Under the pieces are notes generated by a model. It had not been told where the DNA came from. It was given only the letters and a program-made list of their open reading frames with translations, and ran no database searches. The position numbers and the translations under genes are program-made. Source: Haliclystus octoradiatus (taxonomy: Eukaryota > Cnidaria > Staurozoa > Stauromedusae > Haliclystidae). Taken from it: 64,000 nt of DNA. The DNA is taken from positions 3,112,001-3,176,000 of the forward strand of contig OU744449.1 in assembly GCA_916610825.1 (NCBI GenBank). Reading direction: 5' to 3'. Of this stretch, positions 10,901-22,100 are shown piece after piece; the stretch's first letter is position 1, and each line of letters begins with the position of its first letter.

Positions 10901-13890
10901 TAAATTCAACCTTTTACCAATATTAGGCCATTTATTACAGTATATAGAAATGTGTTTTGTTAGTACTTTTGTCAGAGCCATCTATATGGTTTCTGTAGGC
11001 TTCCTTTCGTTGGACGCGTATGTCCAAAGCTTTCGTTGGACGCGTACTTGTCCCTGATAATCGATAGAAACGAGCCCCTTGGGTGATGCTTGGTTCAACA
11101 TATTTAAAAACAGCTTACCTAAAATGTAACGCGTTGGTTTAGGACGATTGGCATCGGCTGAAAATCAGGAGCAAAAAGAAAATCATATAAAATATTAATG
11201 GATTTCAATGTATCTCGGCGATATAATTTTTTTATCAGGCAAACTGATATGTAATGTTTATGTTTGGATAAATAATATTATTCTAGCAACGGTGTTCAAC
11301 GCTCCACTGTATCATTAGAAAAGATGGACCCTCATTTGTCAATATTTTAAAAAACAGCTTACCGACAATGTAACGCGTTGGCTTAGGACGATTGGCATCG
11401 GCTGACAAGGAGCAGAAAGAAAATGGTAATATTACGGGTGAGACGGTGGCGAATTTTAGACAATCGGTTAACCTTTTTCAAAAACCGGTGGACAACCGGT
11501 TAACCGAAGAGAACAATAGAACAATAGAAATATGTCCGATATAATAGAAATGATTACCGTAATATGTCAGATATAAAATCAAATCTTTGCTAGATTTACA
11601 ACCGACATTCTTACAGGGTAAAAGTTGACTAAGTTATAGCAGTTGCATCAAAAGGAAAACTAAAACTTGAAGGAAAATTAATGTTTAAAGTTTGAATAAA
11701 TAATAATACATTGCGATGGTGTTCAACGCTCCCCTATAAATTGTTGATAACTAAGACAGCCCTCATTTGATGTTTGTAAACAGCTTACCTAAAATGTGGA
11801 AAGTTGGTTTAGGACGACTGGCATCGGCTAAAAAGGAGCATAAAGAAAATGAAAATATTTCCATTTTTAATACATAAAAAGTTTTATCTGAGACGGGAAT
11901 GAATACACGAAAAGTCTAATCAAAACACGGTTTATAATGTTTATTTACAATTTAGTCTCACTTTTTATCAAAAGTCTTTAAAATATTTATTTTTCCAAAA
12001 TGCTATTTTCTTCGGAGTGTTTAAATAACCAATCAAAAACGAGTAAAACTTAGCAAAACTGTAGATACAACAGCATTGCGAATGGAACTCTTTTTAGCCA
12101 ATCCAAAACGGGATTTCAGATTAACTCTCTGTGTCTTTCTTCCAAAGTTAGTCAGTTAATCACGACTATATCCGAAGCTATACTTAATTAAAATTGTACG
12201 AAAGTACCAGAATAAAAAAAATCGTTTGAACATTAAAATTCACACGTTTGTGTTTCGACATGGCGAAGATACTACATCATGACAAAAGAAATGAAATTGT
12301 CACTTTTGAATAAAAGATTTTGAATCTATATGCCACATGCTATGACTGTGGATATGTTTTTGACTTTGGAACAATTTTTAACTTTTTCTTAACATATTAC
12401 TACTGATATTTTTCCTCGATTTTTTGGGGGTAATATTATGTTTTTTGTAAAAACATCTTTTTCATGATCTGAAGTCATACTCTTCTATTTTGAGTTGCAT
12501 GCCATAAGGGACTGATTCCAACTCATCTTAATTATGTCATTTTTAGTGTGTCTCATCTTTGACTCCCATTCTATCAATACTGTCGAATATTTTCATCAAG
12601 CACTGTACCTCTAAGAACTATAACTTGAACTAATACGGAACAATCCCACTACTTCATATCTATATCATGCCCCCGGGGGGGTAACTCCAGCTTTACAGGG
12701 ACGGGGGGTGCCATTTTGGAAAAACGTAAAGTACCCAAAAGTTCCTAAAATTCTGTTGATGCTACCCAAAAAGTTCTAGCAGGTTGATTGATTTTAGGTA
12801 AATACACAAAAATGATGCAAATTTTTTCTAAAAATTCTTGAAAAAGTCAAAAATAGGAAAGCTCCAAATTTGAAATCTCATACCCAAAAAGCTTTTTCTC
12901 AGCTTGAATATGGACCCCAAAAAAGTGGCACGTCCCCGTTTAGCCGTCATAGTGGAGTTACCCCCCGGTATCATGCCTATAATATCTTTGTAATTCTATT
13001 TCTATTTGTTATAGCGCAGAAGTAGATAAGTCCTATTGTTATTTATACTGTATGCAAGAGGAGTGCATTATTATATAATAATGCATTGATCTTTCTTTAG
13101 ATTATTTTCGCAGGAGTGGTTCATTTATTGTTTACAAAAACAATAAAATGGTAAAATAACAAATACATCATCATTTATTGCAAACAATAACATTCACAGA
13201 ATAAAATTCTTGAATTGGCCACGAGTATAATATTTGGATATACTGTAATTCATCAAGAAATATTTATTTTATAAAATATACAGGCCTACAATTTCACCGT
13301 ATTACAAAAGCCTTCAGAAAAGATTTTCAAAAGAGTTTAACTGATAGTTTAGAAAGTATGTACTATCGTGTATACACTGTATAGTATAGTTAAAACATAT
13401 TAAAACTAAAAAATTTGTATTAATTATTAAACAGCTCTGCATTTATGGCATCGAGCACTATTGAAACAGCAAAGACAACATAAGTACCTTGATAATACTA
13501 CTACTATATATATATATACAACTATGCATCGCAAATGTTTAAAGCTGATAAGAATATATCAAATTCACGAAGCGCGTGTCTCCTTATACGACTTCAGTAA
13601 CGGCAGTAACGCATGTCTTGGAGATAAATGCTTCTACGGGAATATATTATTTATAGGTTATAAAATCAATACGAACCTTTATGCGAATTAAAAACATCGA
13701 GAAAACTTCCTTCAGATTGTTTATACTCAAGAGGTAAACCTTTCAGTAAAATAAAAACACATTATTTCATCAAATGCTATTCAAACACATAAAATTAAAA
13801 CTCGTTAACATGTCTGATTGATTTGTATAAAAAGTTGTACATACCTGCAGCTAATGTAGGCAATAAACAAGCACAAATAATTCCCCACAT
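4993..13890 (-). CDS. Unrecognised secreted acidic protein built only of phase-1 exons (putative proteoglycan core)
   Basis: Assembled on the minus strand from exons 13890-13845, 13739-13677, 11827-11789, 11401-11363, 11157-11119, 9776-9660, 9140-8949, 8234-8136, 7259-6945, 5719-5591 and 5027-4993 (stop TAA). Every exon starts after AG, ends before GT, is a multiple of three and joins in phase 1, which gives about 370 residues. Exon 1 (MWGIICACLLPTLAA) looks like a signal peptide. Three 13-residue units (ADANRPKPTRYIL type) follow, then Lys/Glu-rich helical segments, including NNELQSIIKNVGNLKRLI and NKVFDNLLNIVKQTVSML. The 315-bp exon has LSGDGSGDEEF and NEGSGDEEE, which resemble glycosaminoglycan attachment sites. 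No cysteine-rich or enzymatic domain is seen. I do not recognise the family. Alternatively, the last exon could splice on at 5000. An extra in-phase 30-bp exon at 6078-6049 is possible. Confidence 0.6.
7300..7520. repeat. A-rich low-complexity tract
   Basis: Runs of aaaataaaaat/ataataataat with no codon structure. It lies in the intron just upstream (transcript sense) of exon 7259-6945. Confidence 0.7.
7685..7856. repeat. 20-bp minisatellite (TTTGACTCAAAACAAGACAT)
   Basis: About eight and a half head-to-tail copies of a 20-bp unit, with scattered T/A and C/T changes (e.g. 'tatgactcaaaacaagacat', 'aataagacat'). It lies in the intron between exons 8234-8136 and 7259-6945 of the secreted-protein gene. 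Confidence 0.9.
9268..9590. repeat. (TATG)n microsatellite, about 320 bp
   Basis: Nearly pure tetranucleotide repeat with three small interruptions (tgcatgtatgtgtg near 9338-9352, tgtgtgtg near 9450, and ttac near 9568). It lies in the intron between exons 9776-9660 and 9140-8949 of the secreted-protein gene. The open frames across it (MYVC or THTYIH repeats) are artefacts of the repeat. Confidence 0.97.
9888..10062. mobile_element. MITE with CAGGGTCCGA...GGACCCTG ends
   Basis: Ends 'cagggtccgataaaag' and 'cttttgttggaccctg' are inverted copies. The interior is AT-rich with 'ttgatgtttaaccaataaat'. Related copies lie near 1288, 20092, 46440 and 50593. CAGGG termini are typical of hAT-type elements. 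Confidence 0.6.
10601..10868. mobile_element. Foldback MITE with G/C-run ends (degenerate)
   Basis: The left end 'ccgggggggg-acttccat' followed by 'cagggacgtgccattttcaa' is echoed in reverse at the right end by 'gaaaatgccgggcacacc' and 'gaagaacccccctcccccc'. It is clearly related to the better preserved element at 12672-12968. Its target duplication is not clear. Confidence 0.5.
11119..11827 (-). repeat. Three tandemly duplicated 39-bp exons with flanking intron
   Basis: Exons 11827-11789, 11401-11363 and 11157-11119 each encode 13 residues of the pattern DA(N/S)RPKPT(R/F)(Y/H)I(L/V). The conserved block extends into the intron: each has 'gtaagctgt' as donor, an 'aaacagctta' context, and a 'gagca-aaagaaaat' tract on the acceptor side. 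Unit spacing is about 244 and 426 bp. The first copy in the transcript (11827-11789) is the most divergent, with TFHIL for TRYIL. Confidence 0.75.
12672..12968. mobile_element. 297-bp foldback MITE with 9-bp target duplication (Mutator-like)
   Basis: Ends 'cccgggggggtaactcca' and 'tggagttaccccccgg' are inverted copies. They are followed inward by matching 'gggacg-ggtgccatttt' and 'aaaagtggcacgtcccc'. The flanks carry the exact 9-bp duplication TATCATGCC (12663-12671 and 12969-12977), a length typical of Mutator-like elements. It is non-coding and lies in an intron of the secreted-protein gene. Confidence 0.8.
13303..13395 (+). repeat. Direct repeat, copy 1
   Basis: 'acaaaagccttcagaaaag' followed by 'tcaaaagagtt', 'gataatttagaaagt'-like and 'actatcgtgtata' blocks. 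The same blocks recur in the same order at 14069-14176, so the pair brackets the first two exons of the secreted-protein gene. Confidence 0.7.
13677..13739 (-). CDS. Second exon of the secreted phase-1 protein
   Basis: A 63-bp exon begins after 'tttactgaaag' and ends before 'gttcgt'. It encodes LPLEYKQSEGSFLDVFNSHK in phase with the signal-peptide exon. The donor is weaker than those of the other exons, so this is the least certain of the main exons. Confidence 0.5.
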
Positions 13891-14068
13891 TATGAAAATT
13901 GAATTATTAACGAATTTAAAATATGTCTGTAAATTTTAAGTTGTTATTTCACCACCATGCAAGTCTATATCATTTATTAGGATATCAACTTTGGATCTCC
14001 TGTTATCGACAAGAAGAATTTATTTTATTCGCTTGCTTGCAGTTCTAGAGATAAAAGAACCGTTGTTT

Positions 14069-14176
14069 ACAAAAGCCTTCAGAAAAGTTTATCAAAAGAG
14101 TTAACAATTAAATGAAGCATAAAGCAATGGACCGATAATTTAGAAAGTGTAAACTATCGTGTATAGTAGTTAAAAA
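14069..14176 (+). repeat. Direct repeat, copy 2
   Basis: Same ordered blocks as 13303-13395, with a small insertion ('acaattaaatgaagcataaagcaatgg') in the middle. It lies upstream of the signal-peptide exon at 13890. Confidence 0.7.
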
Positions 14177-14320
14177 CTGAAAGAAAAAAACAATTCGACA
14201 ATCTTTCAGATATGATTTCGGATTTGAAAAGAAATGAAGATTCAATAGAAATACAATCCTGAGGATGGTCTCGTTTTGAAACTGTTACGAACTAGTACGA
14301 ACGTTGACTTGCTCCAAGTC

Positions 14321-17300
14321 TCACTTATTTTTATGACGATATTGATATGTTGGTAAGTGACATATGTCATTGACACCATTACAATACTTTGTGACATATG
14401 AAGACAGAATCCTATGGTCCATGACTTGGATGTTGCTAGATAAACAAAGTGACAGGAAGTTCAATGGCTCTATAGGACTGAATGTCTCTCCGCGATGAGC
14501 AGGAAGTAGATACTTGATTTGCTTGAAATGTCGAATAGGATCTACTTCCCCAGAGATTTCTTCATGTGCCAACTCCAATCGCAACAAGATTGGAAAAACT
14601 TGTTCACTGTAAGGATTGCATCGAACAAGCTCTGAGTATTTATCAGAGGCTGGCATCCGAAAAACTCTGCATGTTCTGTTCCCGTCACTGTCCACCACCA
14701 CTAGCTTTTTGCATCTGCTTCCAGCTGAAATTGAGAAAGTAAAATGGTCACAGAAGTTGTTCAAAAGGTTAACTGACAATCCAGGTGTTTGGATAAAAAT
14801 GTTACCTTGTTCACAATCATGCTGTTGAAGTATGTCGGCCAAACCAAATTTTTAGTAGAGGTCATCAATGCTTTCTATCAATTCAAGGTCGAGGAGATGG
14901 TCGATGCCCATATTAGCTAAATCATATGCACGGCATATTAGTCTTTCATGGGTAATTTCAAATTGCTCTTCTGCGGGTTGACACTCTTCCATGAATATGT
15001 GGCTTGCCTCTTTCTGCACCGGTTGACTGGAGTTCATAGCGATACCATGAACCTAGAAATGATATAATGAGAAATGAATGAAGAACTGTACTTGGATTGT
15101 CTCAACGCATGATACGGCAAGGGAAATATATGATTGTATTGATGAACATTTTAACTATTGATGCAATGTCATAATTGAAGACGGACTCTTACCAATGACT
15201 TGGCCCAGTCCCTCATCGCTCTGAAGTCTCCATTGCCAATGCCAAAACGATGTCTTTTCCATCATGTTGTAAGCCATCATGATTTTGCGGAGGTTAGCTG
15301 GAGATTTGTCACTAAAAAAACAATGAAAACGGTAGAGTGAAACTTGTTATGTAACAGCGAGCTGTATGAGGTATATAAATTGACCACTTCATGCAAAATA
15401 CGTTGAAATTACTTCAGTAGAATATGCTATTTAGACAAGGAACTATTGCAAGAGTGGCCACAACAGACAGGTGATTGATGTTGGAAGTGGACAGATTTGA
15501 CTATGCTGAAAGGATTAGAACAATTGTAATCTGAAATATGTCATGAACAAATGAGATACATACGCATATATTGATTGAGAACGGCCATGCGAAACTGGTT
15601 TCAAGCCATCTGTTGCAAAATCATTTGCAGTACCAGTGATGAAATATGCCCAGCCTCCTTCTTCCCTTTGTTGTGCACACAATCTGGCCACCTACAGCTT
15701 TGAATCGATTTCTCCGAATGGGAGAGGCGTCTCGTCAATTGATCTAAGTGTATGGGCATTTTCGATGTGGACACTTTCCATTCCCCTTTTTATGATCATG
15801 GAAGCATTGTTATTGTTTAATTCTCTGTTCGTTAAGACAGAGAATGCCCAATGTTGATACTGCTTATTACTTGATATCAACAGTTCAACAGCGAGAGATC
15901 CTGCAGTTGCACTGTCATGAGTTCCTCCAAGCTACCCAAATGTCGACTTGATTTAAAAGTTGGATTATACCTTGCTAGTGGCAGTGCTCCTACAACAGCA
16001 CCATTGACTTGAAAAAAGATTGTAAAAAAATACGTTAACACTGTTTGGGAAAATTTAAAGATGAAAATGTATGGTGGTGACTGATATTTGATGTTGAAAT
16101 TTTAATGAACTTAAATGCACATAGGCCTACCTCTCTGTGGAAGATGCGCGGTGCTATTACTGCTTCCGGAAACAGAAGGGGAACTGATGTCTCCTGCATT
16201 GTTGACGAAAAATGCTGGAGAATCTGAGAAGTAAAAATGGGCTGTCTTCTAAAGCCATTCTTCGGTATGTGACAGTTGAGCATGCTGTTTAGAACAAAAT
16301 GACCCAATGTTGATGCAGCAGAGTGTTCTATAGAGAAAATGTGAAAGGGAATTTTGATCAGTCCAAAATTAGCAAAGAATTTGGTTTTCAATTAACCTGA
16401 ACAGGAGAAACAAGGGGTCCCATCTGTCATTTCTGCATCAGGAAGCATGTTGCTTAAAAATGGGTTCATTTAGAGTTATTGCAGAACAGAAAAATGGGAA
16501 AATTAATTCCAAAGTACTTACACTGCATTGAAACGAATGCAGAAAATCATGCGGACATTGATATTTTGCAATGCAAGGTTGAGCAGTTGGATCATGTTGG
16601 TCATCGCAACATCTAAGTTTGCATGTTGGACGAGCTGCAAAAAGATTGATTAATTAAGTATAAGCATCAGCTATTTGCAGACGTTTTAGTGAAAAGGCGA
16701 CTTGCAAGGGTTGAAGTGAGCTGTTAACTTGAATGAGGTATGTTTTGTGGGTTTGGCACATAAGCTTGTCTTGACCTCCGGACCGTTTCATTGCTTCCCT
16801 GTAATGGTTTTGTTGTGGTGGTTCCTTTGTGTATATTGCAAAAGAGAAAGGAAGATTTCGTTGGGGATTCATTTGCCATGGCATGTCAATGCCCCATCTG
16901 AAACCAACGCGATATCTATAATCACTTTTGTTGACAGGAACATATAAGCCTGCAGCCCAGCACCTGATAAATCTACAAAATCAAATTAGTGAAAATCATA
17001 AATTTTTGCATTGTTTCTGTTGATGTTGCGAAATTTAATCTCTGCAAGTTGAATTACTTTTCTCCGTCATAGTTTACATGTGACGGGAAATGGCCATCTG
17101 TTCTTGTTCTGGAAGAAAGGGCTGATCTGAAGAGAAAGGCAACTTTGAAAATCACAGCAAAAAGAAAAATGTTTTGCAATGAACCTACAAATTCTTAGAA
17201 TTACCTATCTAAAAATAGAAATTTCTTGTTTTCCAAATCAGGAAGATGAACATCATCGTAGGCAGTGGCACTTGAATCTCCAACAAACTTTTGAGAGGAT

Positions 17301-17587
17301 GTAGCCAATTGACTGGATGGTGTTAAACGTTGGATTAATGATCAAGACCAATTCTCTGAACAGTTGTCAAATGCACGCAAACTTGTAGAGAAAGAAGGTG
17401 GGATGGAATTTTGGAATGGAAGAAGGGCGTCTGTGCTTAATTCCAGAGCAGTTGAAATAAAATTGTAGAGGAGTGAATTCGCTGGCAGACTCAGCGTCAC
17501 TTGATTGAGGGCTGCAGCTTCTCTAATCTTTGAATAAAAACGTCGCTTCACGGGGTTGTTCAAATACAACTGTGGAAGGATGACCAT
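14321..17587 (-). pseudogene. Multi-exon Helitron-like (Rep/helicase N-terminal) gene relic
   Basis: Minus-strand segments with intact-looking splice sites read in order. 17587-17206 ends KFLFLD. Next comes an exon giving HVNYDGEKCWAAGLYVPV and YRYRVGFRWGIDMPW (about 16966-16660). 16634-16522 is Cys-rich (RPTCKLRCC, CPHDF). 16327-16131 contains VPLLFPEAVIAPRIF. About 15880-15556 contains GGWAYFITGTANDFATDGLK. About 15310-15190 contains KIMMAYNMMEKTSFWHWQW. 15045-14321 contains IQVMDHRILSSYVTKY. The PLLFPEA, YFITGTAND and Y-x-x-K-Y signatures recall Helitron replication-initiator regions, from memory and unsearched. In-frame stops (after SENWS near 17343, after EIDSKL near 15690, after DDLY near 14853) and a frameshift near 15930 show it is broken. 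It could instead be a decayed host gene of a related fold. Confidence 0.5.
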
Positions 17588-17789
17588 AATAATGTTTCAG
17601 ATCATGTAAAAGATATCAACCCCAGATACCAATTAATTTCGCTTAAATTTAGACTAAGTTGCAATAAAATGTAGCCTACACCTCAAACTATTTGGGGTGA
17701 AGCATACCCTAAACATATTTTTCTGAATTTTGTAAAATATACCCTCTAAATTTGAACGTCTTCGTGTAGCAAAAGTGTGGAATTTATCC

Positions 17790-18172
17790 CCCCCCCCAGA
17801 CTCAGTTCAAACTACCTAGATCTAGCGAACTCAAAAAATCCTTGTATTCTGTACATGGACGATTGATTAATCGGGATAATCTTTATGCAAAATGATGTTG
17901 GCTTTTAAAAGTGTTACTCATAAGTGGAACGATCTACCGTCTACAATGAAGGACGTATCAAACAGGCCAACTTTCAAACGTCTCCTTGGGAAGCACTTAC
18001 ACGGAATAACATTATTAAGTTAATCAAATCGTTCTTCAAATGTCTATCCTGTAAAGTACATTGTTGTAAAATTGTATTATATGTATATCTATATATTTAT
18101 AAATCAGTCTTGTGAAAAAAAGCTTTTAGCTTCTTCAAGTCCTGAATAAATGATGATGATGATGATGACTGT
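17790..18172 (+). mobile_element. 3' fragment of a CR1-like non-LTR retrotransposon
   Basis: A decayed frame reads FKLPRSSELKKSLYSVHGRL, then after a one-base shift KSVTHKWNDLPSTMKDVSNR and PTFKRLLGKHL. This is the usual C-terminal end of a reverse-transcriptase ORF (W-N-x-L-P ... FK). It ends in 'ctgaataaatgatgatgatgatgatg', a short-repeat tail typical of 5'-truncated LINE copies. Confidence 0.7.
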
Positions 18173-19182
18173 AATGTTTCCAGTGAGCTATTGGTTTTAA
18201 TATAGAAAAAGAAAATACGGAAATTAGTGAACAATTTGAACAATGACTTTCCCATTCGTAGTCTTACCCAGCTGAAACATTTGACTGCATTCAAAGAAAA
18301 ACGACCCTAAAATGTATAAATATTTCCATCAAGTAGAACCCGACTAAATACTATTCGATGATCTGCATTCTGATTGGTTGATTGAAGGGGCAAAATTAAC
18401 AGACTCAAATTGAAACATGCTAAATGGTTTACAAAATCTTGGCCTCATCTAGCAGTAACATGGAATAATGCTGGTAGTCTATGGTTAACATTGCAGAACT
18501 TTGTCGTTCGCGTTATTTTGGGGTCGGAAACTTGAAAATTGAAACAAAGATTTTGAAAATTGCTAAGCCTTATATTTCAGTTTGAGCTGGTAGCGGTTGG
18601 CGGTCAATATTCAACACTTATTGATCGAAGGCGCAATAAATATCGGCTGATAATGATCGAAGTCTATGTCCGTTATTATGCCGATATTCATCGAGCCTGA
18701 GATCAATAACTGTTTTAGTCTATTACTAAAAGGAAAATGTTGTGATAAATAATCATATTAACATGATCTCTAATGTATTTAAATGCATCAAAATGCAATT
18801 ATCCGTTGAGTCTTTACGCTATTGTTGTAAGAAAACAGGGAGTTGTCAATACCGCTGTTCAACCAATCGTTCGAGTTTCGTACTGACCTGTCAGTCGATG
18901 ACTGAATGCCTCTTATAAGCCGTTCACTATTCTTCCATATAGATCGAATGGCATCAAATGGCAAGATTTGATTGACATTGATCGAAATTTACATGTGGGC
19001 CTATACTTTTGTTCAAGAAGCAAATGTTTTTATAATTAGCTTTGTTTGTACAATTGACATTATTAGTCAATTTCCATTAAAACAATTAGATACATGTATG
19101 TTGCAGGGAATGAATTGTCTACCTTCAAATAGTCACTCGGTGTTTAACTGTAAAATATTCTTCAGATTTCAAATTTCCCATA
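18173..19182. other. Intergenic, no gene seen
   Basis: AT-rich sequence downstream of the enoyl-CoA hydratase gene. No exon, RNA gene or clear repeat was recognised. Confidence 0.4.
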
Positions 19183-22100
19183 TTATTTATTATTCTTTCC
19201 AAGAAATTTCTTCGCACCAACGACAGATTCTTTCTGTATCACCATGACTCCATTTTCTAATTCATTTTGTAATGCGTCCTTTATTGACTTTGCCTGATAA
19301 CTGGCATAATATGCAGAAGCTAAATCATTTATCATACACTCTTGTGGTAATTTTGCAATAGATTTAGCTAATGATAAAGCAGCTTCAAATCCTTGACCTT
19401 TAGGTACAATACGATTAATAAGCCCAAACAAGAGAGCCTCATTTGCATCTACAGACCTCCCTGTCAATATCAAATCCATTGCTCTAGACAAACCAATGAG
19501 TTTTGGTAGACGAAATGTGCCACCATCAATTAATGGGACTCCTAATAAGAAAGAAAATTATTTTTAAATTAGAGCTGACAAGAAACAAGGAAAGCAGACT
19601 TTGTAGGCTACCCAGAGCCATCAATATAAAATGTATATCGATGGCTCTGGTTGAATTTATAGTTTCAGAAACAAATCCCAGGGCCGGTACGCAGGCTAAC
19701 TAACCAGCCACCCAATCTAAAAAAGCTACGCGGTTTGTGGTAAATGATCAATCCCCAAAAGTTGTCCAGATTGTTTTCACATGCATAATCAGCCAAATTG
19801 TAAAGTTTGGTACTTACCATGTTTGCGACAAAATACACCAAATATTGAATCTTCTTCAGCAACTCTCATTGTACAGAAAAGTGCTAATTCCAAACCTCCA
19901 GCAACTGCATAACCAGAAATAGACGCAATCACAGGTTTACGCAATTGAAGGTAAGTGCCACCCTTGTAAGCAAAAACAGTTTGAACTTTCGTTTCTTTGT
20001 GGTTGAAAATAGATTTGTTTGACCATATACAGTCTAGGCCTACATTCTTTGCTCAAGTTTATAGTGCTCAGGTCAATTTGCTATGCGCATTCAGGGTCTG
20101 ACAAAAGTGGGTTCCTGGGATCATAGATCTCTGAAGGCAAATTCAGAAGAAAATTGATAATTTTCTGATTTATCAGACTGCATCCTTGTAAACTGAGAAC
20201 GCTGTCCTTCTATGAATAGTGCAGATGCAAAATTCATTAGATTAATTTGCTAATCTTGCTAGTACTGTGCACAGTGATGACATGTTATATTTATAATGTC
20301 ATAATACGTATTTTGAAGGTTTATGCAGCCTGTAGGTAAGACAGTGAAGCTTTATTTATGTTGTAAATTTCTCAAGTTTCCTTGTTGGCCTCCTGTCTGG
20401 CAATGACACATGTGATTGTGCAGCAAATATTTCAGATGTAAAGAAGCAGCAGCCATCTATCTACATATAGATAGACGGCTCTGGTGAGAGGAACAGACAC
20501 ACAATTCATTATCACATAGGGACTGCATGTGCTGCTATATGCTGAAGCTGACTTGGCACACATATCCTACATACAGGTTTGCAGAATAGGATGCTTTTAA
20601 ACAAGATCTCGAGGGTGGCCACGCAAAATATCAGCCCGCGGGCGGAAAAACAACAATATTCTATAGATAAGGTTAATAATAATAAGGTTCCTGTTAAAAT
20701 TTTTCGCGGACGACTGGAAATGCTACAAATATTACCTGCATACTCAGCAGATCGGCATATACATAGTATATGATGGAACCTACTTGTAACCAAGTGTCCT
20801 GTTTCCTTGTGTCACTGGATTGTTCGATTGGTTATGAGTATACCTATTACATTTGAGCTATTGTTTATATGCCTACCATGGGACCTACATAGTATATGAT
20901 GGAACCTACAACCATTGAGTGTCCTGTCTCCTTGTGTCACTGGATTGTTCGATTGGTTATGAGTATACCTATTACATTTGAGCTATTGTTAATATGCCTA
21001 CCATGGGACCTACATAGTATATGATGGAACCTACAACCATTGAGTGTCCTGTCTCCTTGTGTCACTGGATTGTTCGATTGGTTATGAGTATACCTATTAC
21101 ATTTGAGCTATTGTTTATATGCCTACCATGGGACCTACATAGTATATGATGGAACCTACAACCATTGAGTGTCCTGTCTCCTTGTGTCACTGGATTGTTC
21201 GATTGGTTATGAGTATACCTATTACATTTGAGCTATTGTTTATATGCCTACCATGGGACCTACATAGTATATGATGGAACCTACAACCATTGAGTGTCCT
21301 GTCTCCTTGTGTCACTGGATTGTTCGATTGGTTATGAGTATACCTATTACATTTGAGCTATTGTTAATATGCCTACCATGGGACCTACATAGTATATGAT
21401 GGAACCTACAACCATTGAGTGTCCTGTCTCCTTGTGTCACTGGATTGTTCGATTGGTTATGAGTATACCTATTACATTTGAGCTATTGTTTATATGCCTA
21501 CCATGGGACCTACATAGTATATGATGGAACCTACAACCATTGAGTGTCCTGTCTCCTTGTGTCACTGGATTGTTCGATTGGTTATGAGTATACCTATTAC
21601 ATTTGAGCTATTGTTAATATGCCTACCATGGGACCTACATAGTATATGATGGAACCTACAACCATTGAGTGTCCTGTCTCCTTGTGTCACTGGATTGTTC
21701 GATTGGTTATGAGTATACCTATTACATTTGAGCTATTGTTAATATGCCTACCATGGGACCTACATAGTATATGATGGAACCTACAACCATTGAGTGTCCT
21801 GTTTCCTTGTGTCACTGGATTGTTCGATTGGTTATGAGTATACCTATTACATTTGAGCTATTGTTAATATGCCTACCATGGGACCTACATAGTATATGAT
21901 GGAACCTACAACCATTGAGTGTCCTGTCTCCTTGTGTCACTGGATTGTTCGATTGGTTATGAGTATACCTATTATATTTGAGCTATTGTTAATATGCCTA
22001 CCATGGGACCTACATAGTATATGATGGAACCTACAACCATTGAGTGTCCTGTTTCCTTGTGTCACTGGATTGTTCGATTGGTTATGAGTATACCTATTAC

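Noticed and set aside
11119..11827. Neuropeptide precursor (RPKPTRYIL resembles neurotensin-like ends)
   Set aside because: The residue after each unit is Ala or Asp from the next exon; there is no Gly for amidation and no dibasic cleavage site between units.
14616..14828. Plus-strand 70-codon frame
   Set aside because: Antisense of the Helitron-like relic, whose minus-strand splice sites explain the region.
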